Below are positions 22,641 to 34,700 of a DNA stretch of 64,000 nt, piece by piece (position 1 is the first letter of the stretch; the number at the start of each line of letters is the position of its first letter). The translations under genes and the position numbers were made by a program. The DNA is from Nemophila menziesii (Eukaryota; Streptophyta; Magnoliopsida; Boraginales; Hydrophyllaceae): the NCBI GenBank assembly GCA_029959085.1, contig JARWIR010000005.1:6140501-6204500 (forward strand), in the 5' to 3' direction. The notes beneath the pieces were generated by a model. The model searched no databases and was not told the origin of the DNA. It saw nothing but the letters and a program-made list of their open reading frames with translations.

Positions 22641-23779
22641 ATAGGTCTATGATTATTTCCACTTAATTTTTTGTCTTTATGGTTATTTTGTTTTTTAAGG
22701 GTATATCATTATTTGACCACCATAAGATTGTATTGTAGCCTATTCGGAGAAGAAATGAATCACACTCTCCCTATTGACAATTAAATTTATGTACAAGACC
22801 TTATAGATCAATCATCCTAATATCAATTAAGCTTTAGTTTTAAAGATTTTTAAATATCTAAAATACAATTTTACTTTATATTTTCCGTTTACTTTAATAA
22901 ATGGTATTAACCTTTATCTACTTCATGTTTCTATTTTATGTTCGTAACTCCATCAACTACCGACATATCTTTTGGTCAAGAATTGGATAATTTTATTCAA
23001 CCAAATGAAATTATTACAACAACCACTTAATATAAAGATACAAAACTAACATACAAGTTAACAAACAAACTAGAGCAAAAATAGTAATTCAACTTCATTT
23101 CTTGTAGCCAAATCATGACCAATTAATTAAATTCTTTTATATTATTTGCCAACATAGTTGAGAAAACACATGGGTATAGACAATCCCGACACCATACAGA
23201 AGGCCTCAATTATGAATAATACCACCACCAAACCTCCAACATATCCACTAACAAAGGGGGTTTAAACCCCATAGGACAAGATAAATAGGATATTATCAAT
23301 GTATTTACTACGTATAGAAATTTTTGACACCCAAACAAAGACAAGATAATAGTGTCGGTTGTTCGAACATCAATCAGGACCAAAAATCCAAAACCAGCAT
23401 CAGAAATGGCCGGATCTAAAAAAGAAACAAAGCTAAATAAAACTCGAAAAAATCATCCATGTCTTTCTTGTTTATGTGTACTAATAAAATGTGCTTGTTA
23501 TCTTGATATAAGACGGAGACATTAGCTGAATATTTTTATTTTTTATTTTTATCCAACAGAGAACTGTAAGTTACCTCCAACCAACATCACGTATATCATA
23601 ATTTTTGATAAAAAAGTTTGTGTTGGTCAAGTGATTAAGCATTTTCACAAATAGATTAGACATAAGAAACTTAAAAATCTATAGGGAGTTCATAAATAAT
23701 GCTATAACATACATTAATGTTGATGCTTCCTATTTAAAAATTATAATATTGCTGCGATTGCTTGAATCTTCAGTGACAA
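22641..23779. other. AT-rich intergenic DNA
   Basis: No coding region recognised. About 23620-23640 has a GGTCAAGTGATTAAGC stretch reminiscent of a pol III A-box, without a matching B-box. Confidence 0.4.
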
Positions 23780-24135
23780 CATAGTCAATTTTTGGGAGAA
23801 AACACATGGAAATTCATTGCAAAATTTCCAGAAAAAGATAAAGCTATTGGGATTAGGAATGCCATTAAGGAAGCAATTGTGCATCCTAATCAAAGCTATA
23901 TGTTAAGAAATGATTGTCTTAACCTAATGAAGCCACCAATGAATGGCACAAATTTTGGAAATCGTCACTTATTTCATATTTTTGAAGATATCCAAACATT
24001 GGCGCGTTCAATTAACATTAATTTCCTATTTGTCTCTCGAAAATTAAATCAAGATATGCATTTGATTGTGAAGAAGGAAAGTTCGGTTAACCTGCCTAGC
24101 AATTGGGTTGTTTACCCCCCCCCCCCCCCCCCTCC
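23780..24135 (+). pseudogene. RVT_3-type RNase H remnant
   Basis: The frame shows KAIGIRNAIKEAI, ENDCLNL-like RNDCLNLMK, LARSININFLFVSRKLNQD and a C-terminal NWVVYPPPP, matching the order of motifs in plant RNase H-like tails of LINE ORF2 and related proteins. The first catalytic strand is missing and the final Asp is followed by MHLI instead of an Ala-rich helix. It has no ATG start. Probably a decayed LINE 3' end; a fragment of a stand-alone RNase H-like gene is the alternative. Confidence 0.5.
24115..24132. repeat. C18 homopolymer
   Basis: Eighteen consecutive C residues; the minus strand could form a G-quadruplex. Lies at the end of the RNase H remnant. Confidence 0.95.
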
Positions 24136-24502
24136 AACTTTTTTAATCAATCTTCACTTACTTATCTTTTGCACCAGGCATAGGCTAATGGACAAATTCT
24201 AAACATACTGAGTAATTGTATTGTGACCGCCTATTTCTATTAATTTAAATCATGACTTTAACGTTAAAAAACTATGTTCATATAAAAATTAACATACAAA
24301 AACAATCTGTGAGATATTTTCATTTGAATATCATGATTAATTTGACACCCCACATCATTAAATTTTCTTATTCTCATCATCATATGGATTTTTTACCCTT
24401 TTTGAATTTTATTTACTTTTACAAAGAAGGTCCTCAAACCGTAGGAGTGAAAACGACAAATAAAGCCTTTCCTAAAATGGAGACTATAAACTATTCACAT
24501 GG
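24136..24502. other. AT-rich intergenic DNA
   Basis: Nothing recognisable; the open frame at 24252-24527 has no familiar features and runs into the LTR. Confidence 0.45.
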
Positions 24503-24507
24503 TCCTC

Positions 24508-26070
24508 TGGTGCCGGCTAAGGTGTGATAAAATTATAGATAAATAAGATGAAAATAAACACTCTAACCTAACACGTTACTCACTGCAAGTATCACATGTC
24601 GTATGCAATTTTTAATGATAAATATAATTCGTTCCTCAGAGACTACGAAAGTTAGAAAGAATTTATGCATTATAAAATGCAAATAAGAAAGCTAGAATAA
24701 TAATACACTGTAAATAAAAGACTAATGAAATATTTGTTTTGTTTTCGAATAAGAATAATTAACTAAATAAATTAATGACGTGAAAATAAATAAAGAGAAC
24801 AGATAGTATGAGAATTTAGCTCGAGATAGCAATTAATCCCTACTAGCCTTGTTTATTCTAATCATGTAAGGGAGAATTGTGTAGAATTGCAATAACCAGG
24901 ATTCCAAATTCCTTCTAACCCCTTTACGGGTGAAATTAGGTGAAGACCTCACAATTACCAGGGGACTTAACTAAGATGATCCTACGCCGCTAGGTTCTTA
25001 GATGATACTGGCATGCAATAATGATTGGTGGTTAAATCAAACCCTAATGACTATCTAGTTAGGCAAGCCCTTCCAGATCACTACCACACACTACGTTTAT
25101 GTGGTGTTTCAATAATTAGACACCACTTCCGGGTGACCATATAACTACTATTAAGGTAATCTTATACGGGGCCCTCGTAAGGAAAACAAACAATAAATCA
25201 AAACACATAAAACATAGAATAAAAAACACTAATTTATTTAAATATTATAATCCCAAATTATAATAGATGTAAAACAAGTCTAGGGTTCAATACCCATATG
25301 ATAAATCTCAAGCTAAAATAAAATTAGTTCATACTAGAGAAAGAAAATAAAACAATTACAAATTTGAAGGCTTGTGAAGACATATTTGATGTCTAAATCC
25401 TGCTAGACTTCTATTCTCCTATTGTAAGCTTCCTATTTGCTTAAGGTTTGACCAAGGATGTGTTTCTACTTAATAGATGGTGTATTTATAGGATTTTCCT
25501 AACCCTGCCTCAAAATCTTGGAGTAGAGGGCAAGTAATAGGACTCTATTCCAAATCAAATTCGTTTCCTAAATTATAGGAGAAGGTAAAAACTACTGTTG
25601 TTTTGTTTTGGGCGTAACTCCTTCGTTTTTACTCTAATTTTCGCCCACTTTATATCGAAACGACGACATCGAAAAGATATACACTGTTACTTCAGACCGT
25701 TCATCCAAATTCCCAACCGTTTTTTAGTTATCTTCACTTTAGTGTATGTAGCTTCTAAAATTCAGATTTATTTGACAACTTTTCCTTTCATATTTTATCT
25801 TTACTTCCTTTTATCTCCAATTTCGATCATTATCTTCTTTCCCTTATCTCTTATAATTGATTTGGCATCTAATTAGTTATCATATATCTTCAAAGCTTCA
25901 TAATTAACAAACAATCAAACCAAATATGCTCTAAATATAATAAATCATCAAATCAAAACAAGAAATAGGAAAATAACAATTTATGAATAAAAATTGATAA
26001 TTAAATGCTCTAATACACCTAAAATGATGTCTCCAACCTATATTAATTCATCACAAATAGGGAAACATCA
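24508..26070 (-). repeat. Solo LTR, about 1.56-kb family, copy C
   Basis: Bounded by perfect 5-bp target duplications TCCTC (24503-24507 and 26071-26075). Plus-strand ends are TGGTGCCGG and GGGAAACATCA. The terminal hairpin arms are 26025-26035 and 26060-26070. It matches copy B across its length and copy E (63585 onward) closely. Confidence 0.83.
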
Positions 26071-26193
26071 TCCTCCAACCACATCTATCACGTGTGATGA
26101 ATCTACATAAATTGTTGGGCAGATCCACATAGATGAATGTTGGGATTTACTGGTGTTCACCACTGTGCGCCATCCAATTTGAACACATGTTTC

Positions 26194-26331
<138 letters not shown>

Positions 26332-29040
26332 AACTTAAAGAAAATATTCTGGTATAGTACGCCTAGACCTCTACCTTTTGTTGTTAATTTTAAGGTATTT
26401 ATGGCATCACGGGAATAAGCCCCACACTAATATCTGAAGCTCCAATCTCTTATTCTAGTAGTTAACCCTTATAAAGAGCTACCAATCCATGGCGACTATC
26501 ACTCTATAGTATTCAAGAACCCCCAAATCCAGTTACCATCCATGCCTAGGATTTGTCTTGACTCCCCCGATACGACGCCTAATTTCTATACACCCATCAA
26601 TTTCGAGTTTTCATCATGTTTGTGGTTTACTTCAATCAATAAATTCCACACATTCCCTCCAGTTTGGAGCTCTCCTAACTAACTTTCCCTATCCACAGAG
26701 GTAGTCATATTCTATACATTTGGCCTTTATAACATCTATTGCACCAACATAGAAAGGTTTATTCTTTAAAACACAATCATACCTTGCAATCTATATCACC
26801 CAATCGTTTGTTCAAAACAAAATTTTACATGGAATTTCCGCAAAAATCTCTTTACATGATAAATTCCAATCCATCACGCGTTAAGCGTTACATGTTTGGA
26901 GAAAAGGAACGGAATAATGATTCTCTTTTGAAACAATTGTCTACTGATGAATGGGCGATGCACTGTTACTAATCGAGGGAATGGAAGTCATCGGGTTATC
27001 ACTTTGTTGTTGATGTGGAGCTACCTTACCCCAACCAAAATACCCCTTTGAACCCTTGGCCATTTAACATGCTCCTATTACGTCTAAAACTAAAATTGTT
27101 GGGTTTACAGTTGTTGCCGCCACTGCCCATGCAACTGTTGTTGTGTTGTTCGATCCAAGTTTAGGTTATCTTTACTTGTGACAGCTCAGTCCCTATTTTC
27201 TGCCCCAAGCACTTGTCTGGTGTCTCCATCCAAGTTGTCACCTGATATACCACCCCTGACCCAATCGTAGTATATTAATTGTTTTATTCCTCTCATATGT
27301 CATACCTCTCATGAACATAGCGACCCCGTCATGTCTAGCCCGTATAAAGCTAATTTATTTATTTAACGCGCACTGGACTTGACTCGTTTTCGCACATTCT
27401 TGGATAAATGACGTATACTCTCATCCGACGCTCTACGACATGGACAAATATATTTTATGTCCACCCCTCATTGTTGCAAATTCAAATGTGTGGTCAATCT
27501 GTCTTTGATAGTGTGCCACATCAACACTTTAGTCTTTTGTAGGTAGTGAAGTTTCTACATCTTCTCCCACCCGTTCTACTCCAATCATGTAAACATATTA
27601 ACAGTCACAAGTGATTCCTTTTGCGAACCGATATTTTAGACTAAACAATTTATTTAATCATTTTACACGATATGAAACCACAAGGGCAAACAATTTGAAA
27701 CTTGAAATTTAGGACGGTGATTAGTTATAGTCACAAGTATAAGTGGTGGTAGTCGGAGTGGTGGTGGAAAATGAATAAGATAAAAGTAAATGGAGGATAT
27801 AAAGGTAATATAGAAAAATAAAAAAATAAAACAAACGTACAATTGAATTTGCAACAAGTGAACTTCACTTGCCGTTAGTTTGGATAGAAAATATAATGGA
27901 GGGGTAACTAGCACAAATATGATAGTCTAAGGAGTTTTAAATTTTTTTAGTTCATGGACTATATCAACTACTTGAAATAGTTTAAGGGGTTAAGCGTACT
28001 TGACCCATTTGAATTTTTTTAATCTTAAAACAATGATACCTGCCACCTATTTTTATGTTACAATTATATCGCCATTCTATCAATATCATTAATTGGTTCG
28101 TCTAAGTATATTAGTTTTTTTTTTTGGATTCATTTAAGACTAATTTACATTTAAACATGTATACCCGAAATGAGTAAAATACTAGAATATTGGTAAACTT
28201 ATATACAAACGTGCAAGGTAACACGTGAAAAACACAAGGTTCAAACGTAAAAAAAACAAAGAATTAGAATGACACACGATAACTGATAGTGCATAATTGT
28301 CCTCTTCGAAAAAATTGATGATACTTTAAACCATTTTTTTTTCGATTTTCGTTGGATTTTCACAAAATTATAAAATGAATCAGGCGTAAAGAGACCAGAG
28401 ACCAAACTCCTAATGTTACTATAATGTTCCAATTTAAGGTAAAAATACGTGAATTGTCCTTAAGGAAGTTATGATATTGTCCATTGTGTGGATGTTCTAT
28501 TATGTTAGGTATAAATCAATTATCATCGTTTATAGAAGCGTGAACTGTTTTATGAGTTGTAGGATTGAAAAAGAGTTCATCATTTGTAACACACGACAAG
28601 TATAAGTGATTATGGGTAGCTAAGCTCTGACGATCATACTTATCGTGTGTAACATATTAGCAAAAACAAGGATCCCTTGGGAATATGGGTCAAACCTTTC
28701 CTTGTGGGGTTAATGATAAAAAATCTAATTACTACGCTCGAGAATATCGCTGAAACATAGACACATGTTTTGAAAAAAAAAAAGATAGATGCATATGACG
28801 TGCCACCAGACTTACACGTCATCTCGTTATCTAGATAACAATATATATAAAACTCAAATAAATACATATATGTTATTAGTATGTTACATTTTTTTTACTT
28901 AACCAATAATAATAAAGTTGAATCACGTTTTAGTTTACTCAAAACATAAAGTGTATTATAGTAATAAGTGACCATTTAATATTGGTCTTAATATAGATAT
29001 AGTTTTCTAAAAAAAAAAGAAAAAAGAGAAAGATAAATAG
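26332..29040. other. Long intergenic region upstream of SMR
   Basis: No gene recognised on either strand. 26400-27650 is less AT-rich and contains short unrelated open frames. The remainder is AT-rich. Confidence 0.45.
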
Positions 29041-29098
29041 TTTGGCGGGAAGGAAAGCCGTTGCTTCCCAAATATATAAGATTTTGCCGCCAAAATCC
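29041..29098 (+). promoter_or_regulatory. Candidate SMR promoter: two E2F-type sites around a TATA-like box
   Basis: TTTGGCGGGAA at 29041-29051 matches the plant E2F consensus TTTSSCGS. A second match, TTTGGCGG, lies on the minus strand at 29094-29087. AAATATATAAG at 29070-29080 between them looks like a TATA box. They lie about 270-320 bp before the SMR start codon, with a CT-rich stretch (29219-29245) typical of plant 5' leaders in between. Seen as motifs; regulation by E2F is inference. Confidence 0.5.
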
Positions 29099-29363
29099 CA
29101 AATTTCACTATATTTAACTGCCCTATATTTTCGGTCAGTAAAGCCGACTCTCATAATCATCAATTATTAATAGTTTCATACTAGTACTATTATGACGTCT
29201 TCAAATACTACATAGCCTTCTCATCTCTGTCTTCTCTCTCGTTTTGCCGCCTCTCTTCAAATTCATCACACCCATAACAAAAGACCCATTTACCCTTTTC
29301 CCCTGAAGATCCTCTCACCAAGTTTTAAATAGTTTTCTTTGATTCCTCTGAGTCGTTAATTCA

Positions 29364-29672
29364 ATGGGGTTAGCGAAAAAGCATCAAACTGAAGAAGGGG
29401 ACGGAAAAAGATGGGTGGTAATAGGTGGAATCGCTATTCGAGAACCATTGAAATCGATTTCTACAAGGTATAACAATGAAAATGAAGAAGAAGAGTGTTC
29501 AATAACTCCGACGGGAAGAGGGTCAAGGATCCCGGCGAAACAACCATGCCCACCAGCTCCACGGAAGCGAAGGCCAGCAAACGTGACGTGTCATTACAAC
29601 GGTGCTATAGAGTACTTCAATCCACCTGATCTTGAATCTGTATTTGTTCTCAAAGTTAAGAGTGCTAATTGA
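29364..29672 (+). CDS. SMR: SIAMESE-RELATED cyclin-dependent kinase inhibitor
   Basis: A 102-aa plant-specific nuclear cell-cycle inhibitor of the SIM/SMR family, which binds CDK-cyclin complexes and promotes endoreduplication or cell-cycle arrest. Family motifs are clear: EECSITPT at residues 43-50, the basic CPPAPRKRRP block at 62-71, and EYFNPPDLESVF near the C-terminus at 83-94, the motif shared with other plant CDK inhibitors for cyclin/CDK binding. Length and single-exon structure fit the family. The ATG at 29364 is in an A-rich context and gives the expected short variable N-terminus. This is the only intact host gene recognised in the window. The exact SMR subgroup cannot be assigned by eye. 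Confidence 0.9.
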   Translation: MGLAKKHQTEEGDGKRWVVIGGIAIREPLKSISTRYNNENEEEECSITPTGRGSRIPAKQPCPPAPRKRRPANVTCHYNGAIEYFNPPDLESVFVLKVKSAN

Positions 29673-31001
29673 GTAATTAGTGGTTGTTCTTGAGTAGTTT
29701 TTATAAGTTTTAAGATGATAGTTGAATGTAACATATATAAGAAAGATAATGATTTAGCATAGCTTGGTTTATCTGTTTAATGAAATCTTTCTTATTCTCT
29801 TAGTTATATTTATGTTCATGCTTTACATGTTACAAAATTGAATTATTTTGTTCTTTATTAGACAGTTTGAGCCATAATTTGCTAACAAATCAGTATAGAA
29901 TATGTTAATATTAGATCGTTAACAAATGTTAATTTAACTCTGTTGAGCTCGTAATTCATGGGGTTATTTATACAGTAAATATCTATCTAAATTACTATCT
30001 TACTAGTTGTAACTTGTGTAAGTTATGGATCAGTATATAGTTTTGTTTAAGAGTGTTATTCATCTGATGGTTGATTTTGTTTGCCTTATTATTCATCTTG
30101 TGGTTGTTTATCCAATACTCGTCTATAAAATATCGTAAATGGGGGATCGGATTATAGTTTGCTATCTGATTCGTATAAGTATCTATTTGTCAATAAATTT
30201 AATTCGTCGTTATCTTTTTATTATCTTCGATTCAAAGTTAGAGTGGAAAAATTTATTTTTGGGCATATCTTTATCTTCAAATGTAGTATTAATTTCTTAG
30301 TGGAAAATAATATTTATGAATCATTAATATGGATATCTTCGAATTAAAAGTTGTGGTATGGCCATTTTACTATGTCTACCAACTCTCGACTTTTTCCCTC
30401 ATTTTTTAAAGGTTTGATTTTTTTCGACCAAAAAAAAAAGTTTTGATTTCTCGCACTACACGTGTGCTTTTAATTTTGTTCCAAATCTATGAGTCAATAA
30501 TGAGTTTTTTTAGCTGAATACTATTTAAATAAATAATTAACATAGCCCCTTAAAGTTAAATTTATCACTCTAACCATGATTCAGTTGTATATTTAATTAA
30601 AATAAAATTAGACAAAAATGTCGGCCTTAGCCTAAATATATAAATCATAAATTCTCGTACACAATTCTTACCAATATATTGAGGCAAACTTATCAATAGC
30701 TTTTTTTTCCTTACCGCTCTCATTTGATTAAACATGTGAATCTAATTGTTTTGGATTTATGATTAAAATATTTTCATTTGCTCTAAATACACATAATTTA
30801 ATTAGTTATATAAAAAAAAGACTTTAACTTTAGTTGCAATTTTTTTGTGAAAGTTACCGTTTATTAAATATTTGAGCGATGATTAAGTTATCTTTTGTTA
30901 TGATAAATTTGATTTATTTGAGAAAAGACGGTTATTCGATGACCGTCTTTTGCCTAATTCTATTTTTAGCGAAAGACGAAATATTAAATCATAAGTTTAA
31001 A
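29673..31001. other. SMR 3' flank and AT-rich intergenic DNA
   Basis: The probable 3' UTR is T-rich, with an AATGAAA-like polyadenylation context near 29779. A 10-bp-arm hairpin (AAAAGACGGT...ACCGTCTTTT) lies at 30923-30951. No other gene seen. Confidence 0.4.
30421..30438 (+). mobile_element. Probable minimal LINE scar (TTTTCGACC plus poly-A)
   Basis: TTTTCGACC followed by A residues is flanked by GTTTGATTT-like sequences that differ by a one-base indel. The end resembles the LINE 3' end at 12115-12124 (TTTCGACT). Weaker than the other scars because the target duplication is short and imperfect. Confidence 0.4.
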
Positions 31002-31261
31002 ACTTAATATTATCCTTTAGGAAAATGCTAATATGTAATTATATATCCAAAAAGTGTTAAGCTAAAAAAAATCATCAATAATGTTTCAAAATAACTAATG
31101 TAAAGTCATTAAATCAAAAATACAAAATTATACTTAATATTATCCTTTAGGAAAATGCTAATATGTAATTATATATCCAAAAAGTGTTAAGCTAAAAAAA
31201 AATCATCAATAATGTTCAAAATAACTAATGTAAAGTCATTAAATCAAAAATACAAAATTAT
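31002..31261. repeat. Tandem duplication of 130 bp
   Basis: 31002-31131 and 31132-31261 are the same apart from two compensating single-base indels. AT-rich, non-coding. Confidence 0.95.
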
Positions 31262-31356
31262 CAAAATCATAGATGATTATACATCATGATTCTGATTTAT
31301 TTATATAATTTCTTAGTTAATTATGAAAAATAATGTATTTTAAGTGGTTGATCGAT

Positions 31357-31370
31357 CCCTGTCCAAAAAA
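31357..31370 (+). mobile_element. Minimal LINE scar (CCCTGTCC plus A6)
   Basis: A 14-bp insert between perfect 15-bp repeats AAGTGGTTGATCGAT at 31342-31356 and 31371-31385. The GTCC-A(n) end matches the scar at 58655-58671 and the end of the LINE fragment near 57925. Confidence 0.8.
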
Positions 31371-31738
31371 AAGTGGTTGATCGATACCTAAAATTATTTT
31401 AAACTTAAATATTTATTAAAATTATCATTTTTATTTAAAACCTCCAATATAGGGAGGAAAATTATGATAAATTTTGTAATTAAGATTGATAATTATTCAA
31501 TTAATTTGGGCTATCGTTATCAAGAAGTTTAAGATTAAAATTTACTTAATTCGGAATAATTTTGAATAAAATAAATTTTCAAATATATATAATTAAATTT
31601 AAATATATCTAACACAAATAATGAAGAAAAAAATGTTGTCATTTGAGATTCCGCTCGACAAACTAGCTAGCTATCCTTTTTTTTTTTTTTTTTTTTGTTC
31701 TAATATCTTTCATTCAAAAAGTCAAAGGTTACAAATAA

Positions 31739-34700
31739 TCAACCAACTCCCGAAGGAGCAGCGTCATTAGCTATTAGTTGCGCTAATTGGTTGGGACAAG
31801 AATCACCAATATAACCAACACTATTGCCTATAGGCGAGTGTTTGGTTAACCAATCAGCAACTTGATTTTGGTTTCTCGAAATACAAGAAAAAGTCGGATT
31901 ACAAAATTCAGAAATAAAATAAATACTACAAACGATATTTTTAATTCTATTGCTAAGAATGGGAGAAGAAGAAGAGAGAGCTTCCATGATGGCCTTGCAA
32001 TCGTTCTCAATAATACATGGTATATTATTGAACTCCTTTGCCCATAGACAAGCTTTAAGGATTCCAAACGCTTCAGCCTCCATAGCATTATCTGCACCTA
32101 TCTCCCATGCGCAATATTTGATAACTTTTCCTTTATTATCCCTAGCAATACAAGCAATTTTAGATTTAGTACAAGTAAAGGATGCATCAGTGTTAATTTT
32201 ATACCATTTATTAGGGGGGGGTTGCCATTTCATTTCCTTTGTTTCATTTATCTTACTATTTGAAGTACCTGTTCCAGCTTTACTAGGTTTCTTTTTCATA
32301 TTTTCTGCATTTTTCCTCAGATTATTATCATCATCGGAATTAGGGACATTTGAAGTTAAGGCTTCCTGATGAACCCTCAGTAATTCAACTTCCTCATTGG
32401 GTTTTAATACATTTTGGTACTCATACCATACATTTTGAGCTTTCATAGCTGTACTCCGAGGACAAAGCTTAATTTTATTAAAGACAAAGGAATTTCTGCC
32501 TTTCCAAATACACCACGCAATACACGCAAACTGTTCACACACAAAAGAGTTTTTTGAATCTTTATTGAGGTTGAGATGAGCCATCCAAGTGTCAATTTTC
32601 ATTGAGCACTGGTTGCTCGTTCTCAATGTAAGATTCGATGAAACCCAAACTGCCCTTGCCCATTGGCAACCAAATAATAAGTGCTCAATGTTTTCCACCT
32701 GTTCATGACATATATCACAGGTATTTGAATCACAGGCTCTTCTTTTGTACAAATTTTCCTTAGTAGGTAGAAGGTTTTTAATTGCCTTCCATATAAAGTT
32801 TTTTATCTTGTTTGGGACCTTTAGATTCCATATAACTTTCCATATAGAAGGGTCTATGTTAGAAGAAGTGGAAGGTTTAGAGGATAATTTTAGATTCTCC
32901 TCTTTTTCCTTTTCTTCTTTTAGTATATGATAGGCCAGCTTAACACTATAATCCCCATTAATATTAGCATTCCAATATACAGTATCATGGAGGGGAGTAA
33001 GAGGTATAAAGGTTTTTAGTATTTTCTCGCATACATTATCAGTAAAATTCTTTTTTATCTTATTAATATCCCAGTATCTTTCTCCTGTAATCATGAGTTC
33101 ACTAACTTTTTTAATATTTTTATCTTGAGGTGTAATTACAATGTTGGAATCATGAATCCAAATATCAGTTTGTGGGTTAATGGTGTGACCATCTCCAATT
33201 TTCCATTTACTAAATTTATTAATGATTTCTCTTCCAGCTAATAGGCTTCTCCATCCCCAAGAGGGAGAGCAACCTAATTTAGCTTGGAAAAAATGTGAAT
33301 CATTAAAATATTTCCCTTTCAAAATTTTATAGAGAAGGGAATCAGTTTTATTACATAGGTTCCATGCTTGTTTTCCAAGTAGGGCTAGGTTCATAAGGTG
33401 GATGTCCCTATAACCAAGTCCACCTGAGAATTTACTATGGGTAAGAGAGTTCCAGTTACCCCAATGAATTTTTTTCTCACCTTTATTGCCCCAAAAGAAT
33501 TTTGCAATTTGCGCATTAATGAGCTCACATGTTTTATTAGGCAATAAGTAAGAAGACATGTAGTAGTTTGGGAGGCTTTGAATTACTGATTTTATAAGGG
33601 TCTCTTTTCCTGCACTACTGAGAAAAAGGTTTCTCCAATTCTCAGTTTGCTTTATAACCCTTTCCACTAGTAAACTTAGGTCTCTTACTTTAGACCTGCC
33701 CCATTCAGTGGGTAGTCCAAGGTAAGCCCCTAAGTTGTTAGTGGTTGGCATATTTAATTTATTAGAAATAATATCTTTAATAAAATGTGGTGTATTTTTA
33801 CTAAATTTAACACCACATTTATTTAAGTTAAGAGTCAGGCCTGTAGCAAGAGAGTATCTATTCATAATATCATTAAAACAATATGTTTCATTTAGGTCAG
33901 CTTTTAAAAAGAAAACACTATCATCTGCAAAGAGCAGATGGGTAAGGGTTGGGCAGTTTCTAGCTATTTTAATACCTTTTAGAAGTTCCTTTTCTCTTTT
34001 TTCATTTACTAAAGCAGTTAAGGTTTGAGATACAATACAGAATAGGAGGGGGGACAAAGGGTCCCCTTGTCTTATCCCTCGTTTGGGTTTATTAAGGGGG
34101 TGTGGTTGACCATTTATAAGAATAGAATAGGTTACAGTAGACACACAATTTAAAATAAGGTCACACCACCTTTTTTGGAATCCCATTTTAATCATAAGAT
34201 CATATAAAAAATCCCATTCTACATACTCGTATGCTTTTTTAATATCGGCTTTGATAATCATGTTATAATTCATAGTGTTCTTTTGTTCTTTAATATATTT
34301 ACACACTTCGTGAACAATCATGGTGTTTTCCTGTATATGCCTACCAGGTACAAAGGCAGTTTGATTTTCATCAATAATATATTTCATAAGAGGTTGCAAT
34401 CTATTTACTAAAATTCTCGCAAGTACTTTATATATAAAATTCGAGACACTTATAGGTCTAAAATGTTTTATATTAGCTGGGTTTTCTACTTTAGGTATTA
34501 AAGAAATATAGGTATGGTTTATATCTTCAATTGATTGGTTATTATACCAAAAATTATTAACTAACTTGATAATATCCAATTTTATAATGTGCCAATACTT
34601 TTTATAAAAGAATCCTTGGTATCCATCAGGACCAGGAGCTTTACTAGCTCCCAATTCTTTAATTGCCACCTCAATTTCAGTTATCATTAGTGGCTTTAAT

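Noticed and set aside
28100..28150. T tract near 28115 and A tract near 28768 as further LINE scars
   Set aside because: Flanking repeats are too short and mismatched to count as target duplications.
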